DNA of 42,588 bases, taken from NCBI GenBank assembly GCA_019695395.1, contig JAIBAD010000013.1, forward strand, positions 1 to 42,588, written 5' to 3'. Source of the DNA: Alphaproteobacteria bacterium (GTDB lineage: Bacteria; Pseudomonadota; Alphaproteobacteria; JAEUKQ01; JAIBAD01). The notes under the pieces were generated by a model. It was not told where the DNA came from and did no database searches. It was given only the letters and a program-made list of their open reading frames with translations. The position numbers were made by a program, and so were the translations under genes. How positions within the stretch are numbered: position 1 is the stretch's first letter; the number at the start of each line of letters is the position of its first letter. Below are positions 19,576-29,192 of the stretch, in pieces.

Positions 19576-20109
19576 ATGTCTCGTGTTGGTAAAAATCCTG
19601 TATCTATACCCAGTGGTGTAACTGTTAAAGTTGCCAATGATAGTATAACAGCCAAAGGTAAATTAGGTGAGATAACATTCAATATCGATGATTTGGTTAA
19701 CGTATCTGTTGAAGATAATAATATTTTTGTAAAGCCAACAGCCGAAACAAAAGAATCCAGGATTATGTGGGGTACATCAAGAAATTTGATACGTAATATG
19801 GTTACAGGTGTTTCTGTTGGATATAACAAAGTATTAGAAATTGAAGGCGTTGGATATCGTGCTGCTGTACAAGGAAAAAATTTACAATTGCAGTTGGGGT
19901 TTAGCCATGATGTGATTTACCCAATTCCTGAAAATATTACAATTAAATGTGAAAAACCTACAACGATTGTTATATCAGGTTCTAGCAAACAAAAAGTAGG
20001 TCAAGTTGCAGCTGAAATTCGTTCTTTCCGCCCACCTGAACCTTATAAAGGTAAGGGTATACGTTATAGTAGTGAATTTATCCGCCGCAAAGAAGGCAAG
20101 AAAAAATAA
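19576..20109 (+). CDS. rplF: 50S ribosomal protein L6
   Basis: L6 lies near the sarcin-ricin loop and the factor-binding site. The 177-residue protein starts [19 protein letters not shown], carries [31 protein letters not shown], and ends with the RNA-binding [16 protein letters not shown] motif. Two copies of the L6 fold are expected and fit the length. It starts 24 bases after rpsH. Confidence 0.98.
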   Translation: MSRVGKNPVSIPSGVTVKVANDSITAKGKLGEITFNIDDLVNVSVEDNNIFVKPTAETKESRIMWGTSRNLIRNMVTGVSVGYNKVLEIEGVGYRAAVQGKNLQLQLGFSHDVIYPIPENITIKCEKPTTIVISGSSKQKVGQVAAEIRSFRPPEPYKGKGIRYSSEFIRRKEGKKK

Positions 20110-20120
20110 GGTATAGAAAA

Positions 20121-20483
20121 ATGTCTCATATACAACATTCCAGAATACGTCGTAAACTACGTGTACGTACCCAGATACGTAATAAATCTGCAGGTCGTCT
20201 TCGGTTAACGGTTTTTAGATCTAATAAACATATTTATGTTCAAATTGTTGATGATGTTAAAGGTGTAACCATGGTTTCTGCATCAACAATAGAAGCAGAG
20301 ACAAAGAAAAACATTAAAAAAACTTCGTCTGTAGATGCTGCAAAAACTGTTGGCAATTTAATTGCTAAAAAAGCGGTAAGTGCTGGGATTAAAGAAGTTG
20401 TTTTTGATCGTGGAAGTTATTTATATCATGGGCGTATTAAAGCATTGGCAGATGCAGCTCGTGAAGGTGGCCTTTCTTTTTAA
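20121..20483 (+). CDS. rplR: 50S ribosomal protein L18
   Basis: L18 binds 5S rRNA with L5. The 120-residue protein contains [36 protein letters not shown] and ends [28 protein letters not shown], the conserved C-terminal motif of the family. Length is normal for proteobacteria. It follows rplF after 12 bases and precedes rpsE by 33. Confidence 0.98.
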   Translation: MSHIQHSRIRRKLRVRTQIRNKSAGRLRLTVFRSNKHIYVQIVDDVKGVTMVSASTIEAETKKNIKKTSSVDAAKTVGNLIAKKAVSAGIKEVVFDRGSYLYHGRIKALADAAREGGLSF

Positions 20484-20515
20484 TTAGAGTAAATTTATTA
20501 CTAAAGGATTTTATT

Positions 20516-21082
20516 ATGGCACGTGGAGAAAAAGCAGAAAAAACCGAACGCAAGGGACGAGAAGAAAGTGAGTTTGTTGAAAAACTCGTGAGTATAAATC
20601 GTGTCGCGAAAGTTGTAAAAGGTGGTAGACGATTTGGTTTTGCAGCTTTAGTTGTTGTAGGTGATGGCAAGGGACGCGTAGGTCATGGATCTGGTAAAGC
20701 CAAAGAGGTCCCGGAAGCAATTAGAAAAGCAACTGATCAAGCAAAAAAAGCAATGGTACGTGTGCCATTACGCGAAGGAAGAACCATACATCATGACACA
20801 ATCGGTATATATGGCGCAGGGCAAGTGGTTTTACGGACAGCAAAATCTGGTACAGGTATTATTGCAGGTGGTCCTTTGCGTGCGGTATTCGAAGCTTTGG
20901 GTGTTCAAGATGTTGTAGCAAAATCTATAGGTTCATCAAATCCACATAATATGACAAGAGCAGCTTTTGTGGCGTTGTTAGCAAGTAATTCTCCTCGCCA
21001 TGTGGCTAATAGACGTGGTAAAAAAGTAGCAGAAATTCTTGGTAAAAACCGTTCTTTAGAAGCGAAAGCAGTGAATAATTAG
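20516..21082 (+). CDS. rpsE: 30S ribosomal protein S5
   Basis: S5 lines the mRNA channel and influences decoding accuracy. The 188-residue protein has [25 protein letters not shown] with the double-stranded RNA-binding fold, [24 protein letters not shown], and [26 protein letters not shown]. The N-terminal loop VKGGRRF, where spectinomycin-resistance changes map in other species, looks wild type. A short charged N-terminal extension is normal in alphaproteobacteria. AAAGGATTTT precedes the ATG. Confidence 0.98.
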   Translation: MARGEKAEKTERKGREESEFVEKLVSINRVAKVVKGGRRFGFAALVVVGDGKGRVGHGSGKAKEVPEAIRKATDQAKKAMVRVPLREGRTIHHDTIGIYGAGQVVLRTAKSGTGIIAGGPLRAVFEALGVQDVVAKSIGSSNPHNMTRAAFVALLASNSPRHVANRRGKKVAEILGKNRSLEAKAVNN

Positions 21083-21092
21083 GAGAAAGTAA

Positions 21093-21305
21093 ATGGCTAA
21101 AGGACAAAAAAACCAAGCACAATTTATAAAAATTACGCAAATTGGAAGCCCTATAGGTAGGCAAACCTATCAAAGGGATACATTAAAAGGTTTAAAACTA
21201 AATAAACTTCATCGTGTAAGTATTTTAGCTGATACCCCAGCTATTCGTGGTATGATTAACAAAGTTCAACATTTAGTAAAAACAGAACAAGTCGATACTA
21301 AATAA
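21093..21305 (+). CDS. rpmD: 50S ribosomal protein L30
   Basis: L30 is a small non-essential protein of the large subunit. The 70-residue sequence has the family core [28 protein letters not shown] followed by [17 protein letters not shown]. It is about ten residues longer than the Escherichia coli protein because of lysine- and glutamine-rich ends. AGGAGAAA is directly upstream. It lies in the usual place between rpsE and rplO. Confidence 0.97.
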   Translation: MAKGQKNQAQFIKITQIGSPIGRQTYQRDTLKGLKLNKLHRVSILADTPAIRGMINKVQHLVKTEQVDTK

Positions 21306-21327
21306 TTATATAAATTAGGAATAGATT

Positions 21328-21798
21328 ATGAAACTTAATCAATTATCAGATAACGCTGGATCAAGAAAAAGTATCATGCGTGTTGGCCGTGGTATTGGAT
21401 CAGGTAAAGGTAAAACAGCAGGTCGTGGGGGTAAGGGGCAAACGGCAAGAACGGGTGTTGCTATTAATGGATTTGAGGGTGGTCAAATGCCCATCTATAT
21501 GAGAATGCCTAAACGTGGATTTAATAATATTTTTTCTAAAAACCTTTCTGTTGTAAAATTAGGTAGAATTCAACAAGCGCTTGATAATGGTAAGCTTGAT
21601 GCATCTAAAGTTATTACTGAGCAATCATTGAAAGAAGCAGGAATTATAAAAAAAATTAGAGATGGTGTAAAAATTCTCTTAGGAGGGGATTTTAAAACAA
21701 AAAACATTAATTTTTCTGTTTATGAAGCTTCTGCTTCTGCTCTTAAGCATATTGAAAAACTAGGTGGAAAAATTGATATTGTATCCAAAAAAAGCTAA
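21328..21798 (+). CDS. rplO: 50S ribosomal protein L15
   Basis: L15 is a late-assembling protein that contacts many 23S rRNA segments through a glycine-rich tail. The 156-residue protein begins MKLNQLSDNAGSRKSIMRVG, followed by the tail GRGIGSGKGKTAGRGGKGQ and GFEGGQMPIYMRMPKRGFNN. The globular part shows VKILLGGDF and YEASASALKHIEKLGGKI. Length and layout are standard. secY follows after 39 bases. Confidence 0.98.
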   Translation: MKLNQLSDNAGSRKSIMRVGRGIGSGKGKTAGRGGKGQTARTGVAINGFEGGQMPIYMRMPKRGFNNIFSKNLSVVKLGRIQQALDNGKLDASKVITEQSLKEAGIIKKIRDGVKILLGGDFKTKNINFSVYEASASALKHIEKLGGKIDIVSKKS

Positions 21799-21837
21799 CA
21801 ACGTATTTTATTTTCATTTTAATAATTAGGTTTTTCT

Positions 21838-23202
21838 ATGTCCTCAGCAGCAGAACAACTTGCCGCAAATATAAATTTTGGTGCTTTTGCTAAAGCTACA
21901 GAACTTAAAAAAAGGCTTTGGTTTACACTTATTGCTTTAATTGTTTATCGTTTAGGTACCTATATACCTTTGCCTGGAATTAATACAGTTGTTTTGGTTA
22001 TTTTATTTAAAACTAATGCAGGTGGTATATTAGGTATATTTGATATGTTTAGCGGTGGGGCACTTGGACGTATGACCATTTTTGCTCTTAATATTATGCC
22101 TTATATTTCATCTTCTATTATTATGCAGCTTGTTGTTAGTTTATCACCACAACTTGAAGCTTTGAAAAAAGAAGGGGAAGCAGGCCGTAAAAAAATTAAT
22201 CAATATACCCGTTTAGGTACGGTATTATTAGCAGCTGTTCAAGCTTATGGTATTGCTGTGGGATTAGAAGGATTAGGTAATGGGGGGGCAAGTGCTGTCC
22301 TTGAACCTGGGTTATTTTTTAGATTTAGTGTGGTTGTGACCTTGGTTGGTGGCACATTATTTTTAATGTGGCTAGGGGAACAAATAACAGCGCGAGGTAT
22401 TGGGAATGGTATTTCTTTAATTATTTTTTCTGGTATTGTTGCCCAACTTCCTCATGCGCTTGCAACTTTGCTTGAAATGGCAAGGGTTGGCTCAATCTCA
22501 TTATTAGGAAGCCCATTTCTTGCTGTTATTGGTGTCGTCGTTTTAATAGGGTCTGTTATTATTGGTATCGTTTATTTTGAAAGAGCACAGCGGCGTCTTA
22601 TAGTTCAATATCCTAAAAGACAAGTTGGGAATAAAGTATTTGGTGGTGATAGTAGCCATTTACCTTTAAAATTAAATAGCGCGGGTGTTATACCACCTAT
22701 TTTTGCCAGCTCCCTTTTATTATTACCTCTTACTTTTGTAGGATTTCAAAGTAACCAAGGAAATACAAGTGAATGGTTACAGTGGATTGCCCAGCATTTA
22801 GGACATGGGAAACCGCTTTATATATTGTTATACGTTTTATTAATTGCATTTTTTGCATTTTTTTATACGGCAATTGTTTTTAACCCTGTTGAAACAGCTG
22901 ATAATTTGAAAAAAAATAATGGATTTATCCCAGGATTAAGGCCAGGAAAAGCAACATCAGATTATCTAGATTATGTTTTAACACGTCTTACGGTTATTGG
23001 TGCTGCTTATTTAGCTGTTATATGCGTTTTTCCTGAATTATTAATGTCTGGAACATCCTTGCCATTTTACTTTGGTGGTACCAGTTTATTAATTGTTGTT
23101 TCTGTAACCATGGATACGGTTGCCCAAGTTCATTCGCATCTTTTGGCCCACCAATATGAAGGGTTAATTAAAAAAGCAAAACTTAAAGGTCGTAAAGGAT
23201 GA
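21838..23202 (+). CDS. secY: Protein translocase subunit SecY
   Basis: SecY forms the inner-membrane protein-conducting channel with SecE and SecG. The 454-residue protein shows ten hydrophobic segments, beginning at about residue 25. Diagnostic stretches include YRLGTYIPLPGIN, FDMFSGGALGRMTIFALNIMPYISSSIIMQL, ITARGIGNGISLIIFSGI, KLNSAGVIPPIFASSLLLLP and NNGFIPGLRPGKAT, the last belonging to a cytosolic loop that contacts SecA and the ribosome. The stop codon overlaps the adk start (ATGA), so adk is probably translated by coupling. Confidence 0.98.
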   Translation: MSSAAEQLAANINFGAFAKATELKKRLWFTLIALIVYRLGTYIPLPGINTVVLVILFKTNAGGILGIFDMFSGGALGRMTIFALNIMPYISSSIIMQLVVSLSPQLEALKKEGEAGRKKINQYTRLGTVLLAAVQAYGIAVGLEGLGNGGASAVLEPGLFFRFSVVVTLVGGTLFLMWLGEQITARGIGNGISLIIFSGIVAQLPHALATLLEMARVGSISLLGSPFLAVIGVVVLIGSVIIGIVYFERAQRRLIVQYPKRQVGNKVFGGDSSHLPLKLNSAGVIPPIFASSLLLLPLTFVGFQSNQGNTSEWLQWIAQHLGHGKPLYILLYVLLIAFFAFFYTAIVFNPVETADNLKKNNGFIPGLRPGKATSDYLDYVLTRLTVIGAAYLAVICVFPELLMSGTSLPFYFGGTSLLIVVSVTMDTVAQVHSHLLAHQYEGLIKKAKLKGRKG

Positions 23203-23882
23203 TTGTTATTCTTTTAGGTCCCCCTGGTTCTGGTAAAGGGACCCAGGCTAAAAGATTAGAAGAAAAATACCATCTGAAACAACTTTCGACAGGTGAAATT
23301 TTGAGAGCTGAAGTTGCAGCTTCTAGCGAAATTGGAAAAAAAGCTAAAAGTATCATGGATGCAGGACAATTTGTACCTGATGATATTTTGATTAATATTA
23401 TAGACAGTAAGGTCCAAAAGGGAAATGCCGGATATATACTTGATGGATTTCCAAGAACATTAAATCAAGCAGAAGCATTAGATCATATGCTTCATGTAAA
23501 AAATATGGCTGTTGATGTGGTCATTAATATGGTTGTTGATGAAAATATTTTAATAGAAAGAATAACTGGGCGTTTTAGTTGTGTGCATTGTGGGGCCGTA
23601 TATCATGAAAAGTTCAAATTACCTTTAAAAAAGGGTATTTGTGATATTTGCCACCATAAAGAATTTACAAAAAGAAAAGATGATTCTCTTGATGTTATTC
23701 AGGAAAGATTAAAAATATATCATCATCAAACATCACCTATTTTGCCCTATTATCAAAAAAAGAATTTAGTTAAGGATGTTGATGCTATGGAAAAAGTTGA
23801 AAATGTTACGAATAAAATTGACCATATAATAAAAAATTGCTTTAAAACAGATAATAGTGAAGGTTTTTATATGGTTAATTAA
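23199..23882 (+). CDS. adk: Adenylate kinase with a four-cysteine (zinc-type) LID
   Basis: Adk interconverts ATP plus AMP and two ADP. The P-loop GPPGSGKGT is at residues 7-15, the AMP-site region is LSTGEILRAEVAA, and LDGFPRTLNQAEAL is at 81-94. The LID domain has cysteines at 128, 131, 148 and 151 in two CxxC pairs, the pattern of structural-zinc adenylate kinases; Escherichia coli uses a hydrogen-bonded set of other residues. The 227-residue protein has a short C-terminal extension. Position between secY and rpsM is characteristic of alphaproteobacteria. ATG 23199 overlaps the secY stop, and GGAT lies just upstream. Confidence 0.97.
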   Translation: MIVILLGPPGSGKGTQAKRLEEKYHLKQLSTGEILRAEVAASSEIGKKAKSIMDAGQFVPDDILINIIDSKVQKGNAGYILDGFPRTLNQAEALDHMLHVKNMAVDVVINMVVDENILIERITGRFSCVHCGAVYHEKFKLPLKKGICDICHHKEFTKRKDDSLDVIQERLKIYHHQTSPILPYYQKKNLVKDVDAMEKVENVTNKIDHIIKNCFKTDNSEGFYMVN

Positions 23883-23890
23883 TATACGTG

Positions 23891-23918
23891 TTGACTTTAA
23901 TTGGGCATTTTTTATAAT
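23891..23918 (+). promoter_or_regulatory. Internal promoter ahead of rpsM-rpsK-rpoA-rplQ
   Basis: TTGACT (23891-23896) and TATAAT (23913-23918) are 16 bases apart in the 105-base gap between adk and rpsM. The match to the sigma70 consensus is close. It would give a leader of about 60 bases before the rpsM GTG and would let rpoA and its neighbours be made independently of the long upstream transcript. Confidence 0.75.
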
Positions 23919-23987
23919 GCGTTATTTTAAGTCAAGCGATTTTTCGTAAGCTTTTTGTTCATTATTTATATTTTAAGGAGAAACTAA

Positions 23988-24362
23988 GTGGCGCGTATTG
24001 CTGGTGTCAATATTCCAACACAAAAAAGAGTATTGATTGCGTTAACTTATATATACGGAATTGGTCGTACAAAGGCACAAGAAATATGTGAGAAAGTTGG
24101 TATTTCTGCCGAAAAACGTGTCAATAAATTGACCGATGAAGAAATTGTTCGTATACGTGAAGTCATTGATAAAGATTATCATGTCGAAGGTGATTTAAGA
24201 CGTGAAGTGTCCATGCATATTAAAAGATTAATGGATTTAGGTTGTTATCGTGGATTAAGACATCGTAAAGGGTTACCTGTACGTGGACAAAGAACGCGTA
24301 CTAATTCTCGTACTCGTAAAGGACCTGTAAAAACTATAGCGAATAAAAAAGTAGCTAGTTAG
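23988..24362 (+). CDS. rpsM: 30S ribosomal protein S13
   Basis: S13 contacts P-site tRNA and bridges to the 50S subunit. The 124-residue protein begins (M)[25 protein letters not shown] from a GTG codon with AAGGAG (23975-23980) upstream. It continues with the helix-hairpin-helix part and ends in [22 protein letters not shown], the conserved basic tail. It opens the alpha block behind its own predicted promoter. Confidence 0.98.
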   Translation: MARIAGVNIPTQKRVLIALTYIYGIGRTKAQEICEKVGISAEKRVNKLTDEEIVRIREVIDKDYHVEGDLRREVSMHIKRLMDLGCYRGLRHRKGLPVRGQRTRTNSRTRKGPVKTIANKKVAS

Positions 24363-24400
24363 TTTAAGTTTAAGATTATAAATATATAAAGGTTATAAGA

Positions 24401-24796
24401 ATGGCAAAAGTAGAAGCAGCACCCAAATTAAGACGTCGTGAACGTAAAAATATTACCTCAGGTGTCGCTCATATTCATGCAAGTTTTAATAATACAACTG
24501 TTACAATTGCTGATGCCCAAGGTAATGCTATTGCTTGGTCTTCTTCCGGAAGTTTGGGTTTTAAAGGTTCACGTAAATCGACACCTTATGCTGCTCAAGT
24601 TGCAGCTGATGCCGCAGCAAAAAAAGCCATGGAACATGGCGTTAGTACTTTAGAGGTAAAAATAAAAGGCCCAGGTGGGGGAAGAGAATCTGCCTTGCGT
24701 GCTTTACAGGCCGCAGGTTTTACAATTACAGCAATTAAAGATGTTACATCAATTCCTCATAATGGGTGCCGTCCACCCAAAAGACGAAGAGTATAA
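24401..24796 (+). CDS. rpsK: 30S ribosomal protein S11
   Basis: S11 lies on the 30S platform near the mRNA exit. The 131-residue protein has [62 protein letters not shown] and [16 protein letters not shown]. All are standard S11 blocks. It follows rpsM after 38 bases. The gap to rpoA is 60 bases and shows no terminator. Confidence 0.98.
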   Translation: MAKVEAAPKLRRRERKNITSGVAHIHASFNNTTVTIADAQGNAIAWSSSGSLGFKGSRKSTPYAAQVAADAAAKKAMEHGVSTLEVKIKGPGGGRESALRALQAAGFTITAIKDVTSIPHNGCRPPKRRRV

Positions 24797-24856
24797 TCTA
24801 ACGTTAATTCTAATTAATAAAAATTTATATAACAAACCCAGTGTTGTGAGTTCAAT

Positions 24857-25888
24857 ATGAAATCTCTTTCTTTAGTACAAAAAAATTTGATGCAATTAAA
24901 AAAACCAGATAAGCCTAATGTTATTATTGGTTCTGATCCATTACGCGATGCAATCATTGTTGTTGAGCCGTTAGAGCGTGGATTTGGTATGACATTGGGT
25001 AATGCCCTGCGACGTGTTCTTCTTTCTTCGTTGCAAGGTGCTGCTGTCACATCAATTCAAATTGCTGGTGTTTTACATGAATTTTCTTCAATTCCTGGTG
25101 TACGTGAAGATGTAACAGAAATTATTTTGAATATTAAACTTATTGCTCTTCGTCTCCATGGCGAAGGACCAAAGCGTATGCGTTTAAAAACAAGCAAAAA
25201 AGGTGAAATACGTGCGTCAGAAATTGAAACTGGCCATGATATTGAAATTATGAATCCAAATCTTGTCATTTGTACTCTTGATCAAGGGGCACAACTTGAT
25301 ATTGAATTTACAGTGGAAAAAGGCAAAGGATATGTTTCAGCTGCACAAAACAGGCCAGAAGATGCACCTGTAGGATTAATTCCAGTTGACGCAATTTTTA
25401 GCCCTGTCCGCAAGGTCACTTATAAAGTTGAAAATACACGTGTGGGTCAACAAACGGACTATGATAAATTAACTCTTGAAATTGAAACAAATGCATCTCT
25501 GACACCTGAAGACGCAGTTGCTCAAGCTGCATATATTTTAAAGGATCAATTACAACTTTTCATAAACTTTGATGAAATGATCCCATCTAGTGAAGCAAGC
25601 CAAGCAGCAGAACCACCATTTAATAAAAACCTTTTGAGAAAAGTTGATGAGCTTGAATTATCTGTAAGGTCAGCAAATTGTTTAAAAAATGATAATATTA
25701 TTTATATTGGTGACTTAGTTCAGAAAACAGAAGCAGAAATGCTTCGTACCCCAAACTTTGGGCGTAAATCTCTTAATGAAATAAAAGAAGTTTTAAGTCA
25801 AATGGGTTTACATCTTGGTATGCATATCCCATCATGGCCACCAGAAAATATTGAAGAGTTAGCCCGTCGTCTTGATGAACCTTATTAA
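24857..25888 (+). CDS. rpoA: DNA-directed RNA polymerase subunit alpha
   Basis: The alpha subunit dimerises to begin RNA polymerase assembly and its C-terminal domain binds UP elements and activators. The 343-residue protein has the N-terminal domain with [31 protein letters not shown] and [18 protein letters not shown]. It also has a flexible linker and the C-terminal domain from about residue 255 ([20 protein letters not shown]...[12 protein letters not shown]). The arginine in SVRSANCL corresponds to the DNA-contacting Arg265 of Escherichia coli. Length is typical of alphaproteobacteria. The ribosome-binding site is weak (GTGAG), perhaps matching lower output than the neighbouring ribosomal genes. 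Confidence 0.98.
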   Translation: MKSLSLVQKNLMQLKKPDKPNVIIGSDPLRDAIIVVEPLERGFGMTLGNALRRVLLSSLQGAAVTSIQIAGVLHEFSSIPGVREDVTEIILNIKLIALRLHGEGPKRMRLKTSKKGEIRASEIETGHDIEIMNPNLVICTLDQGAQLDIEFTVEKGKGYVSAAQNRPEDAPVGLIPVDAIFSPVRKVTYKVENTRVGQQTDYDKLTLEIETNASLTPEDAVAQAAYILKDQLQLFINFDEMIPSSEASQAAEPPFNKNLLRKVDELELSVRSANCLKNDNIIYIGDLVQKTEAEMLRTPNFGRKSLNEIKEVLSQMGLHLGMHIPSWPPENIEELARRLDEPY

Positions 25889-25910
25889 TTTTATAAAAAG
25901 GATATAAATT

Positions 25911-26339
25911 ATGCGTCACCAATTAAGAGGCCGCAAATTAAATCGTACCAGTAGCCATAGAAAAGCAATGTTTTCAAATATGGTTGCGGCACTTATTAAA
26001 CATGAACAAATTGAAACTACTTTACCAAAGGCTAAAGATTTACGTTCCATTGTTGATAAGCTAATTACTTTAGGTAAAAAAGGTGGATTACATAACCAAC
26101 GTCGCGCTCTATCTGTGTTACATAATAATACATCCTTAGTCAGCAAAATTTTTGGACCCTTAGCAGAACGTTATAGTCAAAGAGCAGGTGGTTATACCCG
26201 GGTTTTGAAATCTGGATTTCGTTATGGTGATGCAGCAGCAATGGCAACGATTGAATTAGTAGATAGAGACCCAGCAGCCAAGGGTTTAGATTCAGGTCCT
26301 GTTCACCAATCATCAACTGAAGCAGCAACACCAGAATAA
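25911..26339 (+). CDS. rplQ: 50S ribosomal protein L17
   Basis: L17 is a large-subunit protein near the tunnel exit. The 142-residue protein starts [45 protein letters not shown], with the central [28 protein letters not shown] motif. The last 20 residues are a variable alanine- and serine-rich tail, as often found in alphaproteobacteria. AAAAGGATAT precedes the ATG. It ends the ribosomal superoperon; a weak hairpin follows. Confidence 0.98.
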   Translation: MRHQLRGRKLNRTSSHRKAMFSNMVAALIKHEQIETTLPKAKDLRSIVDKLITLGKKGGLHNQRRALSVLHNNTSLVSKIFGPLAERYSQRAGGYTRVLKSGFRYGDAAAMATIELVDRDPAAKGLDSGPVHQSSTEAATPE

Positions 26340-26347
26340 GAATAAAA

Positions 26348-26370
26348 TTAACAATTTCTTGTTAACTTTT
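26348..26370 (+). terminator. Probable weak terminator after rplQ
   Basis: TTAACAA (26348-26354) and TTGTTAA (26359-26365) form a seven-base AT-rich stem around TTTC, followed by CTTTTA. It is correctly placed nine bases after the rplQ stop, but the stem is weak and the T-run short. Confidence 0.45.
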
Positions 26371-26388
26371 ACTTTATTAGTTTAAAAT
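26359..26388 (+). promoter_or_regulatory. Possible promoter for the Do-type protease gene
   Basis: TTGTTA (26359-26364) and TAAAAT (26383-26388) are 18 bases apart, about 100 bases before the protease ATG. The -35 element overlaps the terminator-like stem, and both hexamers are imperfect in AT-rich sequence, so this is a tentative call. Confidence 0.3.
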
Positions 26389-26486
26389 AGTTTTGCCAGC
26401 AAAATAATCAAATCGATCTATTATCGATAAGTGCTGTGATAGCTTTGTTGTCATACATTGGTTTAAACTGATATTGGTGTTTTTTT

Positions 26487-27884
26487 ATGATTCAAAAGTA
26501 CAATTTTTTATTTATTATTTTAGGGATACTCTTTGTACCAATTCACGGGGTTTTTTCCCAAGAGATCCCAAAAAATTATAATCAAATAAAACTTACTTTT
26601 GCCCCTTTGGTTAAGCAGGCGGCCCCAGCAGTTGTTAATATTTATACAAAAAAGAAAACTTATGAAAAATCACCAATTTTTTCAGACCCTTTTTTTAGAC
26701 AATTTTTTGGTGATAGTTTTCTGCGTCCACAAAAGCCTGTCCAAAACTCTTTAGGTTCTGGGGTTCTAGTTTCAAAAGAAGGTCTTGTTGTAACTAATAA
26801 TCACGTGGTTGAAGATAGCGATGAAATTATTGTTATTTTAGATGATGGACGCGAATTTTCAGCAAAACTAGTTAATGCCGATAATCAGGTTGATTTAGCT
26901 CTTTTACAAATTGATTTGCATGGAAAAAATTTACCTGCACTTGAATTTGGTGATTCAGATAATATAAATGTAGGTGATTTAGTTATGGCAATTGGTAATC
27001 CTTTTGGTGTGGGCCAAACTGTAACAAGTGGTATTGTTTCAGCTACTGCACGGACTAAAACAGGAATTAATGATTTTGATTTTTTTATCCAAACTGATGC
27101 GGCTATTAATCCTGGAAATTCAGGTGGTGCCCTTATTGATATGGATGGAAAATTGATTGGTATTAATACAGCAATTTTTTCACGTCAGGGTGGTGGATCC
27201 ATTGGTATTAGTTTTGCTATTCCATCAAATATGGTTTTAACTTTTGTGAATGCAGCGCGCAAAGGTGAAAAGATTTATAAACCATGGATTGGAATTGCGG
27301 GACAAAAATTAACAGCCGAATTGGCAGAAAAGATGAATATAGAAAAGCCAGATGGTATATTAATTAGTAGTATTTATCCTGGTGGTCCAGCAGACAAAGC
27401 AGGTATAAAAATAAATGATATTATTGTAGCTGTGAATAACCATCCTATTAGTGATCCTGCTAGCCTACGTTTCAGATTGGCTTTATTATCGTCTGGTCAT
27501 AAAGCGACTATAAAGATTTTACGTGCGCAGAAAGAATTATCCTTCGATATAATGCTGACAGTAGCACCCGAAAACCCAGTTGCAAACGAAATAAAAATTA
27601 GTGGTGTTAATCCATTAACAGGATCTATTATTGCTAACCTTTCACCAGCATTAGCAGAAAAAATTTCCCTAGAAGGAGAGTGGTATGGTGTTGTGATATC
27701 ACAAATAAGCAAAGGAAGTATCGCATATCGTGTTGGGTTTGAACCTGGTGATATTCTTTTAAAAATTAATGATACAAATATTGATAAAGTAGATACAGTA
27801 CAAGAAATATTAAAAAAAGATTATGAACAATGGTCTTTTGCAATAAAACGTAGTGGGGAAATAAAAACAATTGTCCTGAATTAA
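26487..27884 (+). CDS. Periplasmic serine protease of the Do/HtrA family (DegP/DegQ-like)
   Basis: HtrA proteases degrade or refold damaged envelope proteins. The 465-residue protein has a hydrophobic signal peptide (about 1-24, likely cleaved before QEIPK). The trypsin-like domain shows all three catalytic residues: His106 in TNNHVV, Asp136 in QVDLALL, and Ser212 in INPGNSGGAL. Two PDZ domains follow (about 265-355 and 375-465), each with a hydrophobic ligand-binding strand. PFFRQFFGDSF near the N-terminus resembles the LA loop of DegP. Whether the orthologue is DegP, DegQ or MucD cannot be settled by eye. It is followed 11 bases later by rarA. Confidence 0.93.
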   Translation: MIQKYNFLFIILGILFVPIHGVFSQEIPKNYNQIKLTFAPLVKQAAPAVVNIYTKKKTYEKSPIFSDPFFRQFFGDSFLRPQKPVQNSLGSGVLVSKEGLVVTNNHVVEDSDEIIVILDDGREFSAKLVNADNQVDLALLQIDLHGKNLPALEFGDSDNINVGDLVMAIGNPFGVGQTVTSGIVSATARTKTGINDFDFFIQTDAAINPGNSGGALIDMDGKLIGINTAIFSRQGGGSIGISFAIPSNMVLTFVNAARKGEKIYKPWIGIAGQKLTAELAEKMNIEKPDGILISSIYPGGPADKAGIKINDIIVAVNNHPISDPASLRFRLALLSSGHKATIKILRAQKELSFDIMLTVAPENPVANEIKISGVNPLTGSIIANLSPALAEKISLEGEWYGVVISQISKGSIAYRVGFEPGDILLKINDTNIDKVDTVQEILKKDYEQWSFAIKRSGEIKTIVLN

Positions 27885-27895
27885 GTTGATATATA

Positions 27896-29191
27896 ATGGA
27901 AAGTCTTTTTGAATCTATAAATAATAAACCATTAGCAGAAAGATTAAGACCAAAAAGTCTAACAGACATAGTTGGCCAGGACCATTTGCTTGCACAAAAT
28001 GGACCTATTGGACAAATGATTAAAGCAAATAAAATTACATCGATGATTTTGTGGGGACCACCTGGTTCTGGTAAAACGACATTGGCAAGATTATTAGCCC
28101 AACAAACAAATTTATATTTTGAACCTATTTCGGCTGTTTTTTCTGGTGTTGCGGATCTTAGAAAAATATTTGATCAAGCTAGGCAAAGAAGAAAAGTGGG
28201 GGAGGGTACTATCCTTTTTATTGATGAAATACATCGTTTTAATCGTGCCCAACAAGATAGTTTACTTAACCATGTTGAAGATGGAACGGTTATATTAATT
28301 GGGGCCACGACAGAAAATCCATCTTTTGAAATTAATGCAGCTCTCTTATCGAGGGTTCAAGTGTTTATTTTAAATAGATTAAATGGTGATGCTTTAGAAT
28401 TGATTTTAAAACATGTTGAACTGTATATAAAACGTACTCTTCCTTTAGATGAGCAAGCAAGATTTTGGTTAAAAGAAATATCTGATGGAGATGGACGATA
28501 TTTGTTAAATTTAATAGAAACTTTATTAAATTTGCCAACACCATCGGAACCTTTTAATAGCGAGCAATTGAAAGATATTATTCAAAGACGATTACCTATT
28601 TATGATAAAGATCGTGAATCCCATTATAATCTTATTAGTGCGCTTCATAAATCTTTAAGGGGATCAGATCCAGATGCAGCTCTTTATTGGTTGGCACGTA
28701 TGCTGGTTGGGGGTGAGGATCCGCATTATATAGCACGCAGGCTCGTCAGGTTTGCAACAGAAGATGTTGGTATGGCAGATCCTCATGCCTTGACTTTCAC
28801 GCTTAATGCATGGCAAACCTATGAAAGATTAGGTTCACCCGAAGGTGAATTAGCTTTAGCGCAGGCAGTTGTTTATCTTGGTACGTCGCCAAAATCAAAT
28901 TCTGTTTATACAGCATTAGCAGCGGCAAAAAAAAGTGCCAAGGAAACCGGATCACTAACACCACCAAAACATATTCTTAATGCTCCAACAAAGCTCATGA
29001 AAGATATAGGATATGGTACTAATTATCATTATGATCACAATGAAGAAGAAGCATTTTCTGGGCAAAATTATTTTCCAGATAACATGAAAAGAATAGAATT
29101 TTACCAACCATCTACTCGCGGCTTGGAAAAAGAAATAAATGATCGTTTAAACCATTGGAAAACATTAAGAAAAAAATTAAACCAGACATAA
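27896..29191 (+). CDS. rarA: Replication-associated recombination protein A (RarA/MgsA AAA+ ATPase)
   Basis: RarA acts at stalled replication forks and interacts with SSB. The 431-residue protein has LAERLRPKSLTDIVGQDHLL at the start, Walker A GPPGSGKTT (54-62), Walker B ILFIDEIHRFN (106-116), and sensor region GATTENPSFEINAALLSR. The C-terminal part with DPDAALYWLARMLVGGEDP and ARRLVRFATEDVG is the MgsA tetramerisation domain, found in RarA but not in the clamp loader or RuvB. Length is normal. It begins 11 bases after the protease gene and ends two bases before crcB. Confidence 0.95.
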   Translation: MESLFESINNKPLAERLRPKSLTDIVGQDHLLAQNGPIGQMIKANKITSMILWGPPGSGKTTLARLLAQQTNLYFEPISAVFSGVADLRKIFDQARQRRKVGEGTILFIDEIHRFNRAQQDSLLNHVEDGTVILIGATTENPSFEINAALLSRVQVFILNRLNGDALELILKHVELYIKRTLPLDEQARFWLKEISDGDGRYLLNLIETLLNLPTPSEPFNSEQLKDIIQRRLPIYDKDRESHYNLISALHKSLRGSDPDAALYWLARMLVGGEDPHYIARRLVRFATEDVGMADPHALTFTLNAWQTYERLGSPEGELALAQAVVYLGTSPKSNSVYTALAAAKKSAKETGSLTPPKHILNAPTKLMKDIGYGTNYHYDHNEEEAFSGQNYFPDNMKRIEFYQPSTRGLEKEINDRLNHWKTLRKKLNQT

Positions 29192-29192
29192 T

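Noticed and set aside
26412-26432. Two ATCGAT sites five bases apart before the protease gene
   Set aside because: ATCGAT is itself a palindrome, flanking bases do not extend the symmetry, and no regulator with such a site is recognised.
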